Source of the DNA: Pseudomonas fluorescens
Lineage (GTDB): Bacteria > Pseudomonadota > Gammaproteobacteria > Pseudomonadales > Pseudomonadaceae
Assembly (NCBI RefSeq): GCF_902497995.1
Contig: NZ_CABVII010000010.1
Span: forward strand, 124,001 to 188,000
Length of the DNA: 64,000 bases
Direction of reading: 5' to 3'
Part shown: one piece after another, positions 36,377 to 44,342 of the stretch
Layout: every line of letters starts with the position of its first letter
Numbering within the stretch: the first letter of the stretch is position 1
Notes under the pieces: model-generated
The model's database searches: none
Seen by the model: the letters and a program-made list of their open reading frames with translations, nothing else
What the model was told of the DNA's origin: nothing
Made by a program: the position numbers and the translations under genes

Positions 36377-36614
36377 CGATTGAGGTCCTTTTAATCATTG
36401 CTAGGGTCATCCAGTCAAGAGCGGCCAGGGTGCCGTGCTCACAGAAGTTGATTTCCTGGCCGGCGGTAAACAGGGCCGGAGATTTTACGCAGTAAAGGCG
36501 CATCTGGCCGGGATCCTCCTCTCCAACGGCCACCACATGGGAGCGGTTGCCGACTTGGCGGGTATTGACGAAAGCCTGGACGGACTCATGGGCTAGAATG
36601 CAGTACATGATCAT
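36369..36614 (-). CDS. 81-residue protein of unknown type within the biosynthetic operon
   Basis: The gene overlaps its neighbours on both sides: its ATG lies in the stop of the GalB-like gene (ATGA) and its stop runs 8 bp into the ATP-grasp gene. This strongly supports real coupled translation. The product begins MIMYCILAHESVQAFVNTRQ and has three cysteines (MYC, LYCVK, NFCEHG). No family recognised. It is too small for an enzyme of known type; a carrier, an accessory subunit or a substrate peptide are options. Confidence 0.65.
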   Translation of the reverse strand: MIMYCILAHESVQAFVNTRQVGNRSHVVAVGEEDPGQMRLYCVKSPALFTAGQEINFCEHGTLAALDWMTLAMIKRTSIDE

Positions 36615-37330
36615 TCGCTAAACAGTTCTGTTACGCTGGGGAACGCCCGCGAATAGGCTTCCGCGTACTGAATCGGCCGCGTCGATCGCCGGCCCGCCTG
36701 GGCGCCGCGCTGCAAGGCAACACGCTCGTAGTAATCCCAGACCCCTTTTTGCGAGGCAATGGCTTCAAATGTACGTCGTTTAATCGACCACACAGGGGTG
36801 ATATCGAGAAACAGGTCCGCCTTGAAGTCGCTCTGTTCCGGTTGATGAGGCTCGAAATAGTAGACGTTGGGTGGGGTGATGGTGTCAGCGCCGTAACCGG
36901 GCGCCGTCGCCAGGACCCGAGCCTGCATGACGCAGGCGCTGACGTTGACGTGATCGGCATTGCCCGGGTCGACCGGTGGATGGGTCAATACGATAGCTGG
37001 GCGAAAGCTGCGCATCCGTTGTGCCAGGGCCAGGGTGTCCTTTGTCTCGAGGACCAGCGGGTAATCGGCCAGGCCGAGCATGTGCAGTTGCACGCCAAGG
37101 ACATCGGCGGCGCGGTGAGCTTCCTCCAAGCGGATGGCGGCCACGCTCTCGAGCGTGGCACCGGGCTGTTTCCACAACGCACCGGCTTCACCTTTGGAAC
37201 CGAGCGAACAACACACGACCTCGACATTCCACCCTGCGGCCAAGTGCGCGGCGATTGCCCCGGCCGAGCGCCAGACGAAATCCCCGGGATGAGCCACGAC
37301 CACCAGGAGGTTTTTGTTTTCTACATTCAT
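36611..37330 (-). CDS. GalB-like PIG-L family zinc enzyme
   Basis: The PIG-L/LmbE fold contains deacetylases and the hydratase GalB (4-oxalomesaconate hydratase of P. putida). This 239-residue protein matches the GalB branch: VVVAHPGDFVWRSAGAIAAH, GLADYPL, VYYFEPHQPEQSDFKADLF with DIT following, and WDYYERVALQRGAQAGR. In the deacetylase motif HPDDE the first Asp, the general base, is replaced by Gly here (HPGDF), which argues against a simple deacetylase. ATG 37330 is chosen for the AGGTGAG before it. A hydration or dehydration of a keto-acid intermediate is the likely role. Confidence 0.75.
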   Translation of the reverse strand: MNVENKNLLVVVAHPGDFVWRSAGAIAAHLAAGWNVEVVCCSLGSKGEAGALWKQPGATLESVAAIRLEEAHRAADVLGVQLHMLGLADYPLVLETKDTLALAQRMRSFRPAIVLTHPPVDPGNADHVNVSACVMQARVLATAPGYGADTITPPNVYYFEPHQPEQSDFKADLFLDITPVWSIKRRTFEAIASQKGVWDYYERVALQRGAQAGRRSTRPIQYAEAYSRAFPSVTELFSE

Positions 37331-37358
37331 CACTCTCACCTGCTCACGATAATTTCGG

Positions 37359-38666
37359 TTACTGGGGTTTTAGTGCCGTCGCGGTAAAAACCTCCCGCGA
37401 CATCCGGCTTTCTCGTACACGCAGCCTGCGCTCGACCGTGATCAGCAGCACGATGACGCCCAGACCCATGGCCGCCACTAGCACTGCCATCACCCAGGAA
37501 GGAACAAAGGGGGCGAGGGCTACGCTGGCGGCACCGAGAATCAGTGCCAGGCGAAAATCGAAGGCGCGCACAGCGGCATAACGGCTGCGGGCCTGCGGCG
37601 GAGCAATACGAGCAATCAAGGCCATCTTGGCCGGCGCATAAAGGAGTTCGCCCAGGGTGTAGAGCGCCATGGCGGCGATCAATGTCCAGGCATCGTTGCT
37701 GACCATGAGCACCACAAACCCTGCCGTGGCGATGACGGGACCGATCACATAGAGCAGCAATGGTGGAATGTCCTTGGTCAGCTTCTGTGCCAGATGGGTA
37801 AGGCACACGGCAATGACGTTGGTTTCCAACCGCAGGATGCCGAACATCACCACGCCGGTGATCACGGGCTGCCAATCATCCAGGCTCCACAGCGTTTGCG
37901 TACCGAACTCACGACTCAAGCGGACTGCCACGTAGTAGGCCAACTGCACCGCGATGCCGAAGTTCAGGGTCGTGGCAATGACGTAGGTCAGCATCAGCCG
38001 GTCTTGCAGGACCGCCCGATATTCACTGAGCATTTCGACAAAACGAACGGGGCGTCGGGTGTCCAGCCGTGCGGTCTCTTCCAGGTGAAAGGCGACGACC
38101 CAGGCGCCGGCGGTCGCGAGCAACGCGGTCATTGCTACGACAGCGGCAAAGTCGAGCTCGTACAGCAACACCCCGGCCACCGTGCCTACGCCACGCGCCA
38201 TATTGGTAATCCAGTAGAGGTAGGCATACACCCGGCGTAAATCCCCCGGGGGTACCGCATCGAGCACCAGGGCCTCGCTGACTGGCACGCTGATACCGTT
38301 GCATACCAGCACCCATGCGTACAGGAACAGCAGTGCGTAACCCAGCACCGGAGTCTGTCCGCGATCCAGCAGCAATAGCCCGACCAGCATGAGCAAGGCG
38401 CCGGCCTTTATCAGTTCCATGGGCAATAACACCCTCCGACGCCCGCGAACGTCGGCAAAGTGGGCTCCCACCAAGCTGGCTGCACCGGCCAGCACCATCA
38501 CGCCGACCAGCGCCGCCCCCACCGTGAACTCACCCAGGCGCTGGGACAGGTAGATGATAAAAAACGGCGCGACGGCTCCCTCGATGAACTTCTCTACAAA
38601 ATGCAGGAACAACCTGATCTTGACGCTTTTACCCAGCGGACTGGTCATCGCTTTCCCTTGGTTCAT
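37359..38666 (-). CDS. MFS transporter, probable product exporter
   Basis: A 435-residue inner-membrane protein with about 12 spans. MFS motif A appears as HFADVRGRRRVLLP near residue 71. Proteins of this kind next to peptide-ligase genes are usually exporters that also give self-resistance. The start ATG overlaps the stop of the upstream ATP-grasp gene (ATGA). It lies centrally in the operon, 28 bp before the GalB-like gene. Confidence 0.8.
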   Translation of the reverse strand: MNQGKAMTSPLGKSVKIRLFLHFVEKFIEGAVAPFFIIYLSQRLGEFTVGAALVGVMVLAGAASLVGAHFADVRGRRRVLLPMELIKAGALLMLVGLLLLDRGQTPVLGYALLFLYAWVLVCNGISVPVSEALVLDAVPPGDLRRVYAYLYWITNMARGVGTVAGVLLYELDFAAVVAMTALLATAGAWVVAFHLEETARLDTRRPVRFVEMLSEYRAVLQDRLMLTYVIATTLNFGIAVQLAYYVAVRLSREFGTQTLWSLDDWQPVITGVVMFGILRLETNVIAVCLTHLAQKLTKDIPPLLLYVIGPVIATAGFVVLMVSNDAWTLIAAMALYTLGELLYAPAKMALIARIAPPQARSRYAAVRAFDFRLALILGAASVALAPFVPSWVMAVLVAAMGLGVIVLLITVERRLRVRESRMSREVFTATALKPQ

Positions 38667-40015
38667 AGGGCTGACGTCAACACCGAGATTTTTTGTCCGC
38701 CTTTGAACAGGTTTACGCGGTGCTTGGTGCTGGCCTTGGCGCCGTAGCCCACTACTTGGCCGTCGAAGACAAACGTATCCAGGCTCAAGTTACATTGGCG
38801 CACGAGACTCCAGTGCTGATCGTTGAACACCGGTAATTGCAGCGGAGCAATGTACTCTTGAAGAATGAACCCCTTGCCCAGGGCTCCCTCGACCTTTTGC
38901 GCCCACTGCGTAGCCGTGCAATCGAGGCCTACGGTGACGCCCTCGCCACGGACGTCATAAGGCTCCTTGATGACAAAATTGTGCCGCTGTTCAAGCGCCA
39001 AAGTGCCGATATCCAGGTCGCGCCCTTGCCACTGCACGGTCTTACCGGGCTCGAACTTGCTCGCCCAAGGCAGCATCTGGCGAATGAGCTGGTGTTCCTC
39101 GTCACTGAACAGGTGGGCAAACTGACGCTCCTGAAGCAATGACAAACAGCGCTTGTTCTCCGTGACCAGGCGAGCACCGAAATGATTAAGGTGACAGACA
39201 TCGGCCTGGGCAAAAATCTGCTGCCACTTTTGCGCCTGCTCGGGAAAGTGCTTGAGGTAATTTTGCCAATAGACCGTGTTGATCTTGTTCCATATCACGT
39301 CGATTCGCCTCCCCGCCGCTCTGACGTGGGTCCCATCAAAGTCGATCTGCCGAGGGTCGAAGACCCGGGTAGGCAAGCCGGCTTCGCTGAAGGCCAGAGC
39401 CATTTCACGGCTTTCGACATTGGACTTGTCCTGCTCTTGCAAGATAACCATTTCGGCCTCGGCACCGCGTGAGGCAAATGACGCGAACAACGCCTGGGTC
39501 TGGCTGGGCTGATCAAATTGTCGGGACGCGATTCTTTCCTCCAGCGCACCGCTGCCCAAGGCTTTCCATGCACTGCGTACCAGGGCATTCAAGCGAGGCG
39601 TAAAGAGGATTCCAGCGGGTGAGTCGGTGTTGTGCTCCAGCAGTTTCAACGCGCCGCTGCACCGATCGACATAGCCGTCGAACCGACAGATTGTGATGTA
39701 GCGCTCCTGCTTCAAGGGCGTGCGGATAAACGCCCGGTCCATCTCTGAATGCTCGAGATATGCAGACATTGCCGGATGTTGCACACACAAGCCAATGGTC
39801 TTCTCCAGCACCTGAAGGTACTTCATGACGTTTTTTTGATGCTGCTGATCCCATTCGCGTTTTACCACCAGTGGCGTCAATGCCAAGGGATAGTCGATAT
39901 TGCGAAACACCGGCGACCGTGCCTCCATCTGTGCAGCCTGGGCACACTTGTCTTGCTGCTGCCAGTCGAGCTCTTCGCCCAGTTGGGAATAATAGAGTGG
40001 CAAGTCAAATATCAT
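38663..40015 (-). CDS. glutathionylspermidine-synthase-like (circularly permuted) ATP-grasp protein
   Basis: A 450-residue protein. The segment GALKLLEHNTDSPAGILFTP near residue 121 resembles the LLEYNADTP region of glutathionylspermidine synthase-type ATP-grasp domains, and FVIKEPYDVRGEGVTVGL near residue 347 looks like the ATP-binding lysine and glycine-rich loop. This order (metal-binding end first, ATP loop later) is that of a circularly permuted ATP-grasp. It would be the second amide ligase of the operon. It overlaps the aminotransferase gene by 11 bp. Confidence 0.68.
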   Translation of the reverse strand: MIFDLPLYYSQLGEELDWQQQDKCAQAAQMEARSPVFRNIDYPLALTPLVVKREWDQQHQKNVMKYLQVLEKTIGLCVQHPAMSAYLEHSEMDRAFIRTPLKQERYITICRFDGYVDRCSGALKLLEHNTDSPAGILFTPRLNALVRSAWKALGSGALEERIASRQFDQPSQTQALFASFASRGAEAEMVILQEQDKSNVESREMALAFSEAGLPTRVFDPRQIDFDGTHVRAAGRRIDVIWNKINTVYWQNYLKHFPEQAQKWQQIFAQADVCHLNHFGARLVTENKRCLSLLQERQFAHLFSDEEHQLIRQMLPWASKFEPGKTVQWQGRDLDIGTLALEQRHNFVIKEPYDVRGEGVTVGLDCTATQWAQKVEGALGKGFILQEYIAPLQLPVFNDQHWSLVRQCNLSLDTFVFDGQVVGYGAKASTKHRVNLFKGGQKISVLTSAL

Positions 40016-40919
40016 AAGGAGCCCCTTGGTAGGTGGTTTCGCCGCGCACCAATGTGTAATAGGCCTCGGACAACTGCGCCGTCACCGGTCGGTGGGCAAA
40101 ATCGCCAATACGGTGTTGCTCAAGTGACTCTATGGCCGCGATCTCAAGGCCCGTACCACACAAGAACGCTTCGCTCGCATTGACTAGGTCTTCGGCTCGC
40201 AGGTGACGTTGCTGCACATCGAGCCCCAAGCCCTTGGCCAGTTGGGCGATGACATGGGCCGTGACACTGGGCAATACCCCATCGGACTGAAGGGGCGTGT
40301 ACAGGCGACCGCCCTTGACTACAAACAGCGCCGCCGTCGGCGCTTCCGTCAGGTAACCCGACTGATTCAATAGCAGCGGCACGTCAAAACCCGAGGCCTT
40401 GGCCAGCGTGCTGGCGATAAACGTATTGGCGTATGCCGCGACACATTTGGCGCTTGAGGGGAACGCGTCGTGGGATAACTTGCGAATGGACGACACGGTC
40501 GCACGCATACCCTTTGCGCTGTTGAACCACTTTTTGCGCCCCATGGCCCCGATATTCACGGTCATGCCGCATACCGGCACGACGTGCAGGTCACCGGCAT
40601 TGACAGCGTGGACACTGGGCCGCACGTAAACGTCTTCGGTCAGGGCATTGCGCACCAACAACTGCTGAATGATGTCCGGGATCTGGCTCACCCCGGGATC
40701 GGGCAAACACATCAACTTCAGCGATCTCTGCAGGCGCAGCAAGTGTGCGTCCAGCATGAAGGGCAGGACACGTCCATCCTGCTGCTTGTAGCCACGCACG
40801 CCTTCAAACACGGACAAGCCATACCGCATCGCCAAGGCGCTGACATTGACCATGGCTTGATCGGCGCGGACATACTCGCCCAAGTGAAAGACTGTCGGTG
40901 TTACGGGAACCTGACTCAT
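40005..40919 (-). CDS. class IV (branched-chain type) PLP aminotransferase
   Basis: Transfers an amino group to a 2-keto acid. The 304-residue protein fits the IlvE layout: RYGLSVFEGVRGY near the start, the PLP lysine in PSSAKCVAAYANTFIAS near residue 159, and GYLTEAPTAALFVVKGGRLYTP, where the conserved Glu that contacts the cofactor is kept but the usual EGAGENLF loop is altered. The altered loop suggests a non-standard substrate. It lies between the diiron protein and the ATP-grasp gene. Confidence 0.86.
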   Translation of the reverse strand: MSQVPVTPTVFHLGEYVRADQAMVNVSALAMRYGLSVFEGVRGYKQQDGRVLPFMLDAHLLRLQRSLKLMCLPDPGVSQIPDIIQQLLVRNALTEDVYVRPSVHAVNAGDLHVVPVCGMTVNIGAMGRKKWFNSAKGMRATVSSIRKLSHDAFPSSAKCVAAYANTFIASTLAKASGFDVPLLLNQSGYLTEAPTAALFVVKGGRLYTPLQSDGVLPSVTAHVIAQLAKGLGLDVQQRHLRAEDLVNASEAFLCGTGLEIAAIESLEQHRIGDFAHRPVTAQLSEAYYTLVRGETTYQGAPYDI

Positions 40920-40950
40920 AGTGGGGTAACTTCCTTATCCTGGGACCGCT

Positions 40951-41700
40951 TTATTGGCAGAAACGAAAAGGCTTGTCTTCGGGGTTATAGAAGTTTCGGT
41001 AGATCGCATCGAAATGTGCATGGCGATGCTCAATGGCACGGGTCAGAAAAAACTTGGCACGCTCTTGCATTTCGTGGGTATTGCAATAGCGAACCAACAG
41101 TTCCTCGGCGACTTTGGCGTGTTCATCTTCCAATTCACTGACATGTTCATCACCAGCCAGGGCACTGGCATGATGAACAAAGTACTCATACCCGTATTCC
41201 GGGAGCTTATACTTCTCCTGCATCACTGAGAGCATGCTCTCTTTGCGGCTTGAAAGAATCGGTGGCTGCCCTTCCATTAACAACAGCACCGAAGCGACGC
41301 CGTAGGTGAAGTGCTCGCTACCATTACATACAGAAACATTATGCTCAATGACTTGTCGGGTCTCGGGCAACAACGGCGCGTCGGTAAACTCTTGCGGCCG
41401 CACGCCTACCGACTTGCCAAACGCCGCAAAAGAGTTTAGGTGGCGCTGTGAGTTTGTTAAGCCGCCAGTTTCTTCCTCATAGATATTTTCCACTAGGGAG
41501 GCGCGCAGCTCATAGTCCTCTACCCGGGAAGCAATCCCCATAATATTACGAGTCCAGAAGTTTTTGATGGGGTAACGATGAATAACAAAGTTGCGTAACA
41601 GATGCTGAGAAGCATCACCGGCCAGTATCACCTGATAAAGTGGGCTGGTCATTTTCTTGCGAGCACCGATCATAGCGTGCAGCTCTGCAATAAAGCTCAT
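40951..41700 (-). CDS. haem-oxygenase-like diiron oxidase/oxygenase (TenA/PqqC/CADD fold)
   Basis: Members of this fold use two irons for N-oxygenation, C-C cleavage or desaturation (UndA, BesC, SznF, CADD). The 249-residue all-helical protein shows the ligand pattern of the diiron group: NIYEEETGG with Glu76 or Glu77 plus His87 (SQRHL), Glu143 (LLMEG), and His176/His177 with Asp184 and His186 ([11 protein letters not shown]). The last segment is two residues longer than the usual HxxxDxxH, so ligand assignment there is tentative. It is the second gene of the operon. Confidence 0.75.
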   Translation of the reverse strand: MSFIAELHAMIGARKKMTSPLYQVILAGDASQHLLRNFVIHRYPIKNFWTRNIMGIASRVEDYELRASLVENIYEEETGGLTNSQRHLNSFAAFGKSVGVRPQEFTDAPLLPETRQVIEHNVSVCNGSEHFTYGVASVLLLMEGQPPILSSRKESMLSVMQEKYKLPEYGYEYFVHHASALAGDEHVSELEDEHAKVAEELLVRYCNTHEMQERAKFFLTRAIEHRHAHFDAIYRNFYNPEDKPFRFCQ

Positions 41701-41765
41701 CTTTTACTACCTTTCATTCAATTAGTTTATGCTAGGTTTTTACAATGCCGAATCTGTCTCGGCGT

Positions 41766-42743
41766 TTATTTGAACGGTGTGGAGGAGAACATCGTAGCCA
41801 ACTGACGGCTGGGATAAGCTGCAATCATTTTTACCCATTCATCAATGTCTTCATGGCACGCCGGGGCATTTCCCTTGAGAGTGGATATCGCGTCAATATT
41901 AAAGTCCTGCAAACCATAAATTATGCTTTGGAGCCGATCTCTCATGCGAGGAGGAAACAACCCGCCAGGGTGCTGCGCGATAATGTCGAGCAATGATGCA
42001 AGACTGACTTTTCGCCCGGTTAGACGTGCAACAAGCGTCAACATGACTTCCGTGGCGGCGTTACCTCCTCCCTTGCCCAACCCGCCCAATGTCGAATCGA
42101 TCCAACAGGCTCCACCGGAGATGGCCGCGATCGAATTCGCAACGGCCAGATTCAGATTGTCGTGGGCATGAAAGCCCAGGGGGAAGTCGCAGCGACAGTT
42201 GACGAAGCGAATAAGGGCTTCGACCTGAGCTGGAAACATCGAACCGTTGGAGTCGGCGAAATAGAGCACATCCGGTATCAGGAGACTGACCTGGCGCACG
42301 ATATCAGTGAGCTGGTCAGCCGACAGTTCACTAGCGCGGATGATGTTCAGGCAGACCACATAGCCTTCCTCGCGGGCCGCACGAGCCAAGGCGATACTGG
42401 CGGTAAGGTTATCCTGACGTGCAGGAATTCTCACATGACTGATGCCATACCCTCGCAACGCCGCCAGATGACCAGGTTGTACATGGTCGGGCCGCAGCAT
42501 CAGCGCCAACCGACTGGCTCCCGTCCGAGGCAGCGACTCAAGCAATGAAGGTGGGCAATAGGCCGTTAACCCGAGGGCTTGAGTATCGCGCCGAAAATAA
42601 CCGAGTTCCACAAGATCAACCCCTGCAGCCAACAGGCGGGAGACCGTATGTGTAACCTGGGACTTACTGAAGTCATGATTATTAACGTAGCCACCGTCGC
42701 GTAAAGTGCAGTCGGTGACTTTAAGCATTGAGTGCGTTGTCAA
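41766..42743 (-). CDS. DRE-TIM metallolyase (HMGL-like aldolase/synthase)
   Basis: DRE-TIM enzymes make or break a C-C bond using an enolate and a divalent metal (4-hydroxy-2-oxovalerate aldolase, isopropylmalate synthase). The 325-residue protein has DCTLRDGGYVNNHDF at residues 11-25 (metal Asp11, Arg15, Asp16) and the metal-binding pair His192/His194 in LGFHAHDNLNLAV. It lacks the C-terminal regulatory domain of LeuA. The TTG at 42743 is chosen because AGGGA lies 7 bases before it, while ATG 42728 has no ribosome site. First gene of the operon. Confidence 0.84.
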   Translation of the reverse strand: MTTHSMLKVTDCTLRDGGYVNNHDFSKSQVTHTVSRLLAAGVDLVELGYFRRDTQALGLTAYCPPSLLESLPRTGASRLALMLRPDHVQPGHLAALRGYGISHVRIPARQDNLTASIALARAAREEGYVVCLNIIRASELSADQLTDIVRQVSLLIPDVLYFADSNGSMFPAQVEALIRFVNCRCDFPLGFHAHDNLNLAVANSIAAISGGACWIDSTLGGLGKGGGNAATEVMLTLVARLTGRKVSLASLLDIIAQHPGGLFPPRMRDRLQSIIYGLQDFNIDAISTLKGNAPACHEDIDEWVKMIAAYPSRQLATMFSSTPFK

Positions 42744-42994
42744 AATAGCATCCCTATTAGTTAGAAAAACTGCCGTGCTGATCAGGGGGTGTATTTCACA
42801 TCTGCGACATCAACTGGTTAGTCCCAGGGAGATTTCGGCTCGCCAATCACAGTCGCTTTCCAAGCTATCTGTCTTGACTTGAAACATTCTTCTGCGACGC
42901 CATCAATTATAGATGAGTAGGTGAAAATAATTATTGCTTTCTGCGGGCTTCGTTGATAGGTTTTCGAAAGAATTTTCTTGTGGAAGCGTAGAAG
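42744..42994. promoter_or_regulatory. divergent control region of the biosynthetic operon and its regulator
   Basis: A 250-bp AT-rich region between the minus-strand operon and the Lrp-type regulator. It contains AAAATAATTATTGCTTTC near 42922-42940, whose AATAATTATT core is palindromic and could be an Lrp-type site. No sigma-70 hexamer pair is clear enough to call. Codon use and base composition drop in GC from here into the regulator. Confidence 0.45.
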
Positions 42995-43468
42995 TTGAAA
43001 AAATCTTCCGACATGCTCGATGCTGTCGATATAGCCATACTAAAAGCCATGCAGGCGGATGCAAAAACCACTACCTCAGACTTGGCTAGGTTGCTCTCTA
43101 TGAGTGAGACGCCTTGTTGGAGAAGGCTGAAACGACTCGAAGAAAATGGTTTCATCTCTCGATACGAAGCGGTTCTTAATAAGGAAGCGCTGGGATATGG
43201 TATCAAGGCCTTCGTGCAGTTATCCGTGGACGCTCATACAGTGGAGGCCACTCGCGAACTCGAAGAAAAAATCAAGTCGCACTCTGGGGTTTTTTCATTT
43301 CACAATGTGACGGGGGATTGCGATTTTATCATTCAGTTGATCTGCAAAAACATTGATGACTATAGTTTTTTTATCGACAAAACATTGCGCGACATACCGA
43401 GCATTCGAAAAATAAAAACATTCATTTCATTGCGTGAAATAACTCAAAATAATCATTTAAATATATGA
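42995..43468 (+). CDS. Lrp/AsnC-family transcriptional regulator
   Basis: Amino-acid-responsive regulator of 157 residues. N-terminal helix-turn-helix (DAVDIAILKAMQADAKTTTSDLARLLSMSETPCWRRLKRLEENG) and a C-terminal RAM ligand domain (GVFSFHNVTGDCDFIIQLIC). A TTG start at 42995 has GGAAG 8 bases upstream; ATG 43013 lacks one. The gene is clearly AT richer than its surroundings, a sign of transfer. Its divergent position makes it the likely local regulator, perhaps sensing an amino acid made or used by the operon. Confidence 0.87.
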   Translation: MKKSSDMLDAVDIAILKAMQADAKTTTSDLARLLSMSETPCWRRLKRLEENGFISRYEAVLNKEALGYGIKAFVQLSVDAHTVEATRELEEKIKSHSGVFSFHNVTGDCDFIIQLICKNIDDYSFFIDKTLRDIPSIRKIKTFISLREITQNNHLNI

Positions 43469-43666
43469 TTGGGCGCTCGATTTCTCGAGCGGGGCAGGTC
43501 AGTCAAGGGCTTGAAGCGTTTTAGGAACCACCCACTTAGTAATATATACAGCTGTGCTATAACACACTCGTTTAAGGGGACGTCCGACTGTTCTGATGTA
43601 TACCACGAGGCTCAACCATTTCTTCAGCGACTTTCTATCGTTAAGGAGGTGCGTCAAGGAGAATGG

Positions 43667-43687
43667 CGTCATGCGTCATGCGTCATG
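43667..43687. repeat. 7-bp tandem repeat CGTCATG x3
   Basis: Three perfect copies of CGTCATG in a row, directly beside a truncated RND gene fragment. This may be a scar of rearrangement. Confidence 0.6.
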
Positions 43688-43880
43688 CATACGGCTTCGC
43701 CCCAATAATAAACACCAACGAGGCTATGACAATTGGGCGAAAGAACTTGGCAGCCCGAACCAAGCTTTCACTCTCGGCTTGCAGCGATGTGGCAAGCTCC
43801 CTGATCAGAATGGCGTTCTTGGTTACCAGCCCGATAATAATGAGCAGGCGGAGCGAGCCGAACAGGCCCTGAAGCGGCGC
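43683..43880 (-). pseudogene. fragment of an RND efflux transporter gene
   Basis: The minus-strand translation contains LLIIIGLVTKNAILIRELATSLQAESESLVRAAKFFRPIVIASLVFIIGAKP, which matches the eleventh-span region of HAE1-type RND transporters (compare [24 protein letters not shown] in the intact pump at 19086). About 60 of some 1050 residues remain and both sides are unrelated. This is a decayed remnant, with the expected acidic residue of VEFA changed (RELA). Confidence 0.75.
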
Positions 43881-44019
43881 GCCGCGCTGGCGCGATCCCT
43901 CGAGTTGAGTACCGCACTCCACCCGAACATTTGGTTGGACGGCGTCTGGCACAAGTCTCGTATCAAGTGTGTGCCGCGCGGCGTATCTGAAATCGGCCGG
44001 TACCCAAGACCTAGCCTAG

Positions 44020-44336
44020 CTGGCCTCGCTAACCTGGATCGCCCCGGACGACTTCCTCCCCGATCATCCCACCGTTGCGTGGCGCCGACAACAGTTGCCT
44101 AGCGTGACTCCGAGTTATCGCTGCAACAGCATGTTGTCAGTGACCGAGTTGGTGCGGGCTGGGCTGGTGTCGCGGCATTGCCGGATCTCCTGATCGGTGA
44201 TGGGCTGCAATCGTTGAGCGAGCCGTTGCACGGTTACGACATGGCGCTCTGGTTGCTGACTCGCCCCGACTGTCGCACCTTGCGCTCGGTGGTCACGTTG
44301 TTCGATGAGTTGGGACGTGTACTGAAACTACCGTGA
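44020..44336 (+). pseudogene. C-terminal remnant of a LysR regulator, frameshifted
   Basis: The plus strand reads LASLTWIAPDDFLPDHPTVAWRRQQLP...YRCNSMLSVTELVRAGL, then a one-base loss near 44170 shifts the frame, after which it continues GVAALPDLLIGDGLQ...MALWLLTRPDCRTLRSVVTLFDELGRVLKLP to a TGA. This is the effector-domain end of a LysR protein. An in-frame stop lies just upstream and the DNA-binding half is gone. Confidence 0.72.
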
Positions 44337-44342
44337 ACCAGG

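Noticed and set aside
36611..37330. N-acetylglucosamine-type deacetylase (classic PIG-L)
   Set aside because: The general-base Asp of HPDDE is replaced by Gly and the rest matches the GalB hydratase branch much better.
43596..44102. 168-codon plus-strand frame over the decayed region
   Set aside because: It is opposite the RND fragment and in a different frame from the LysR remnant; the product resembles nothing.
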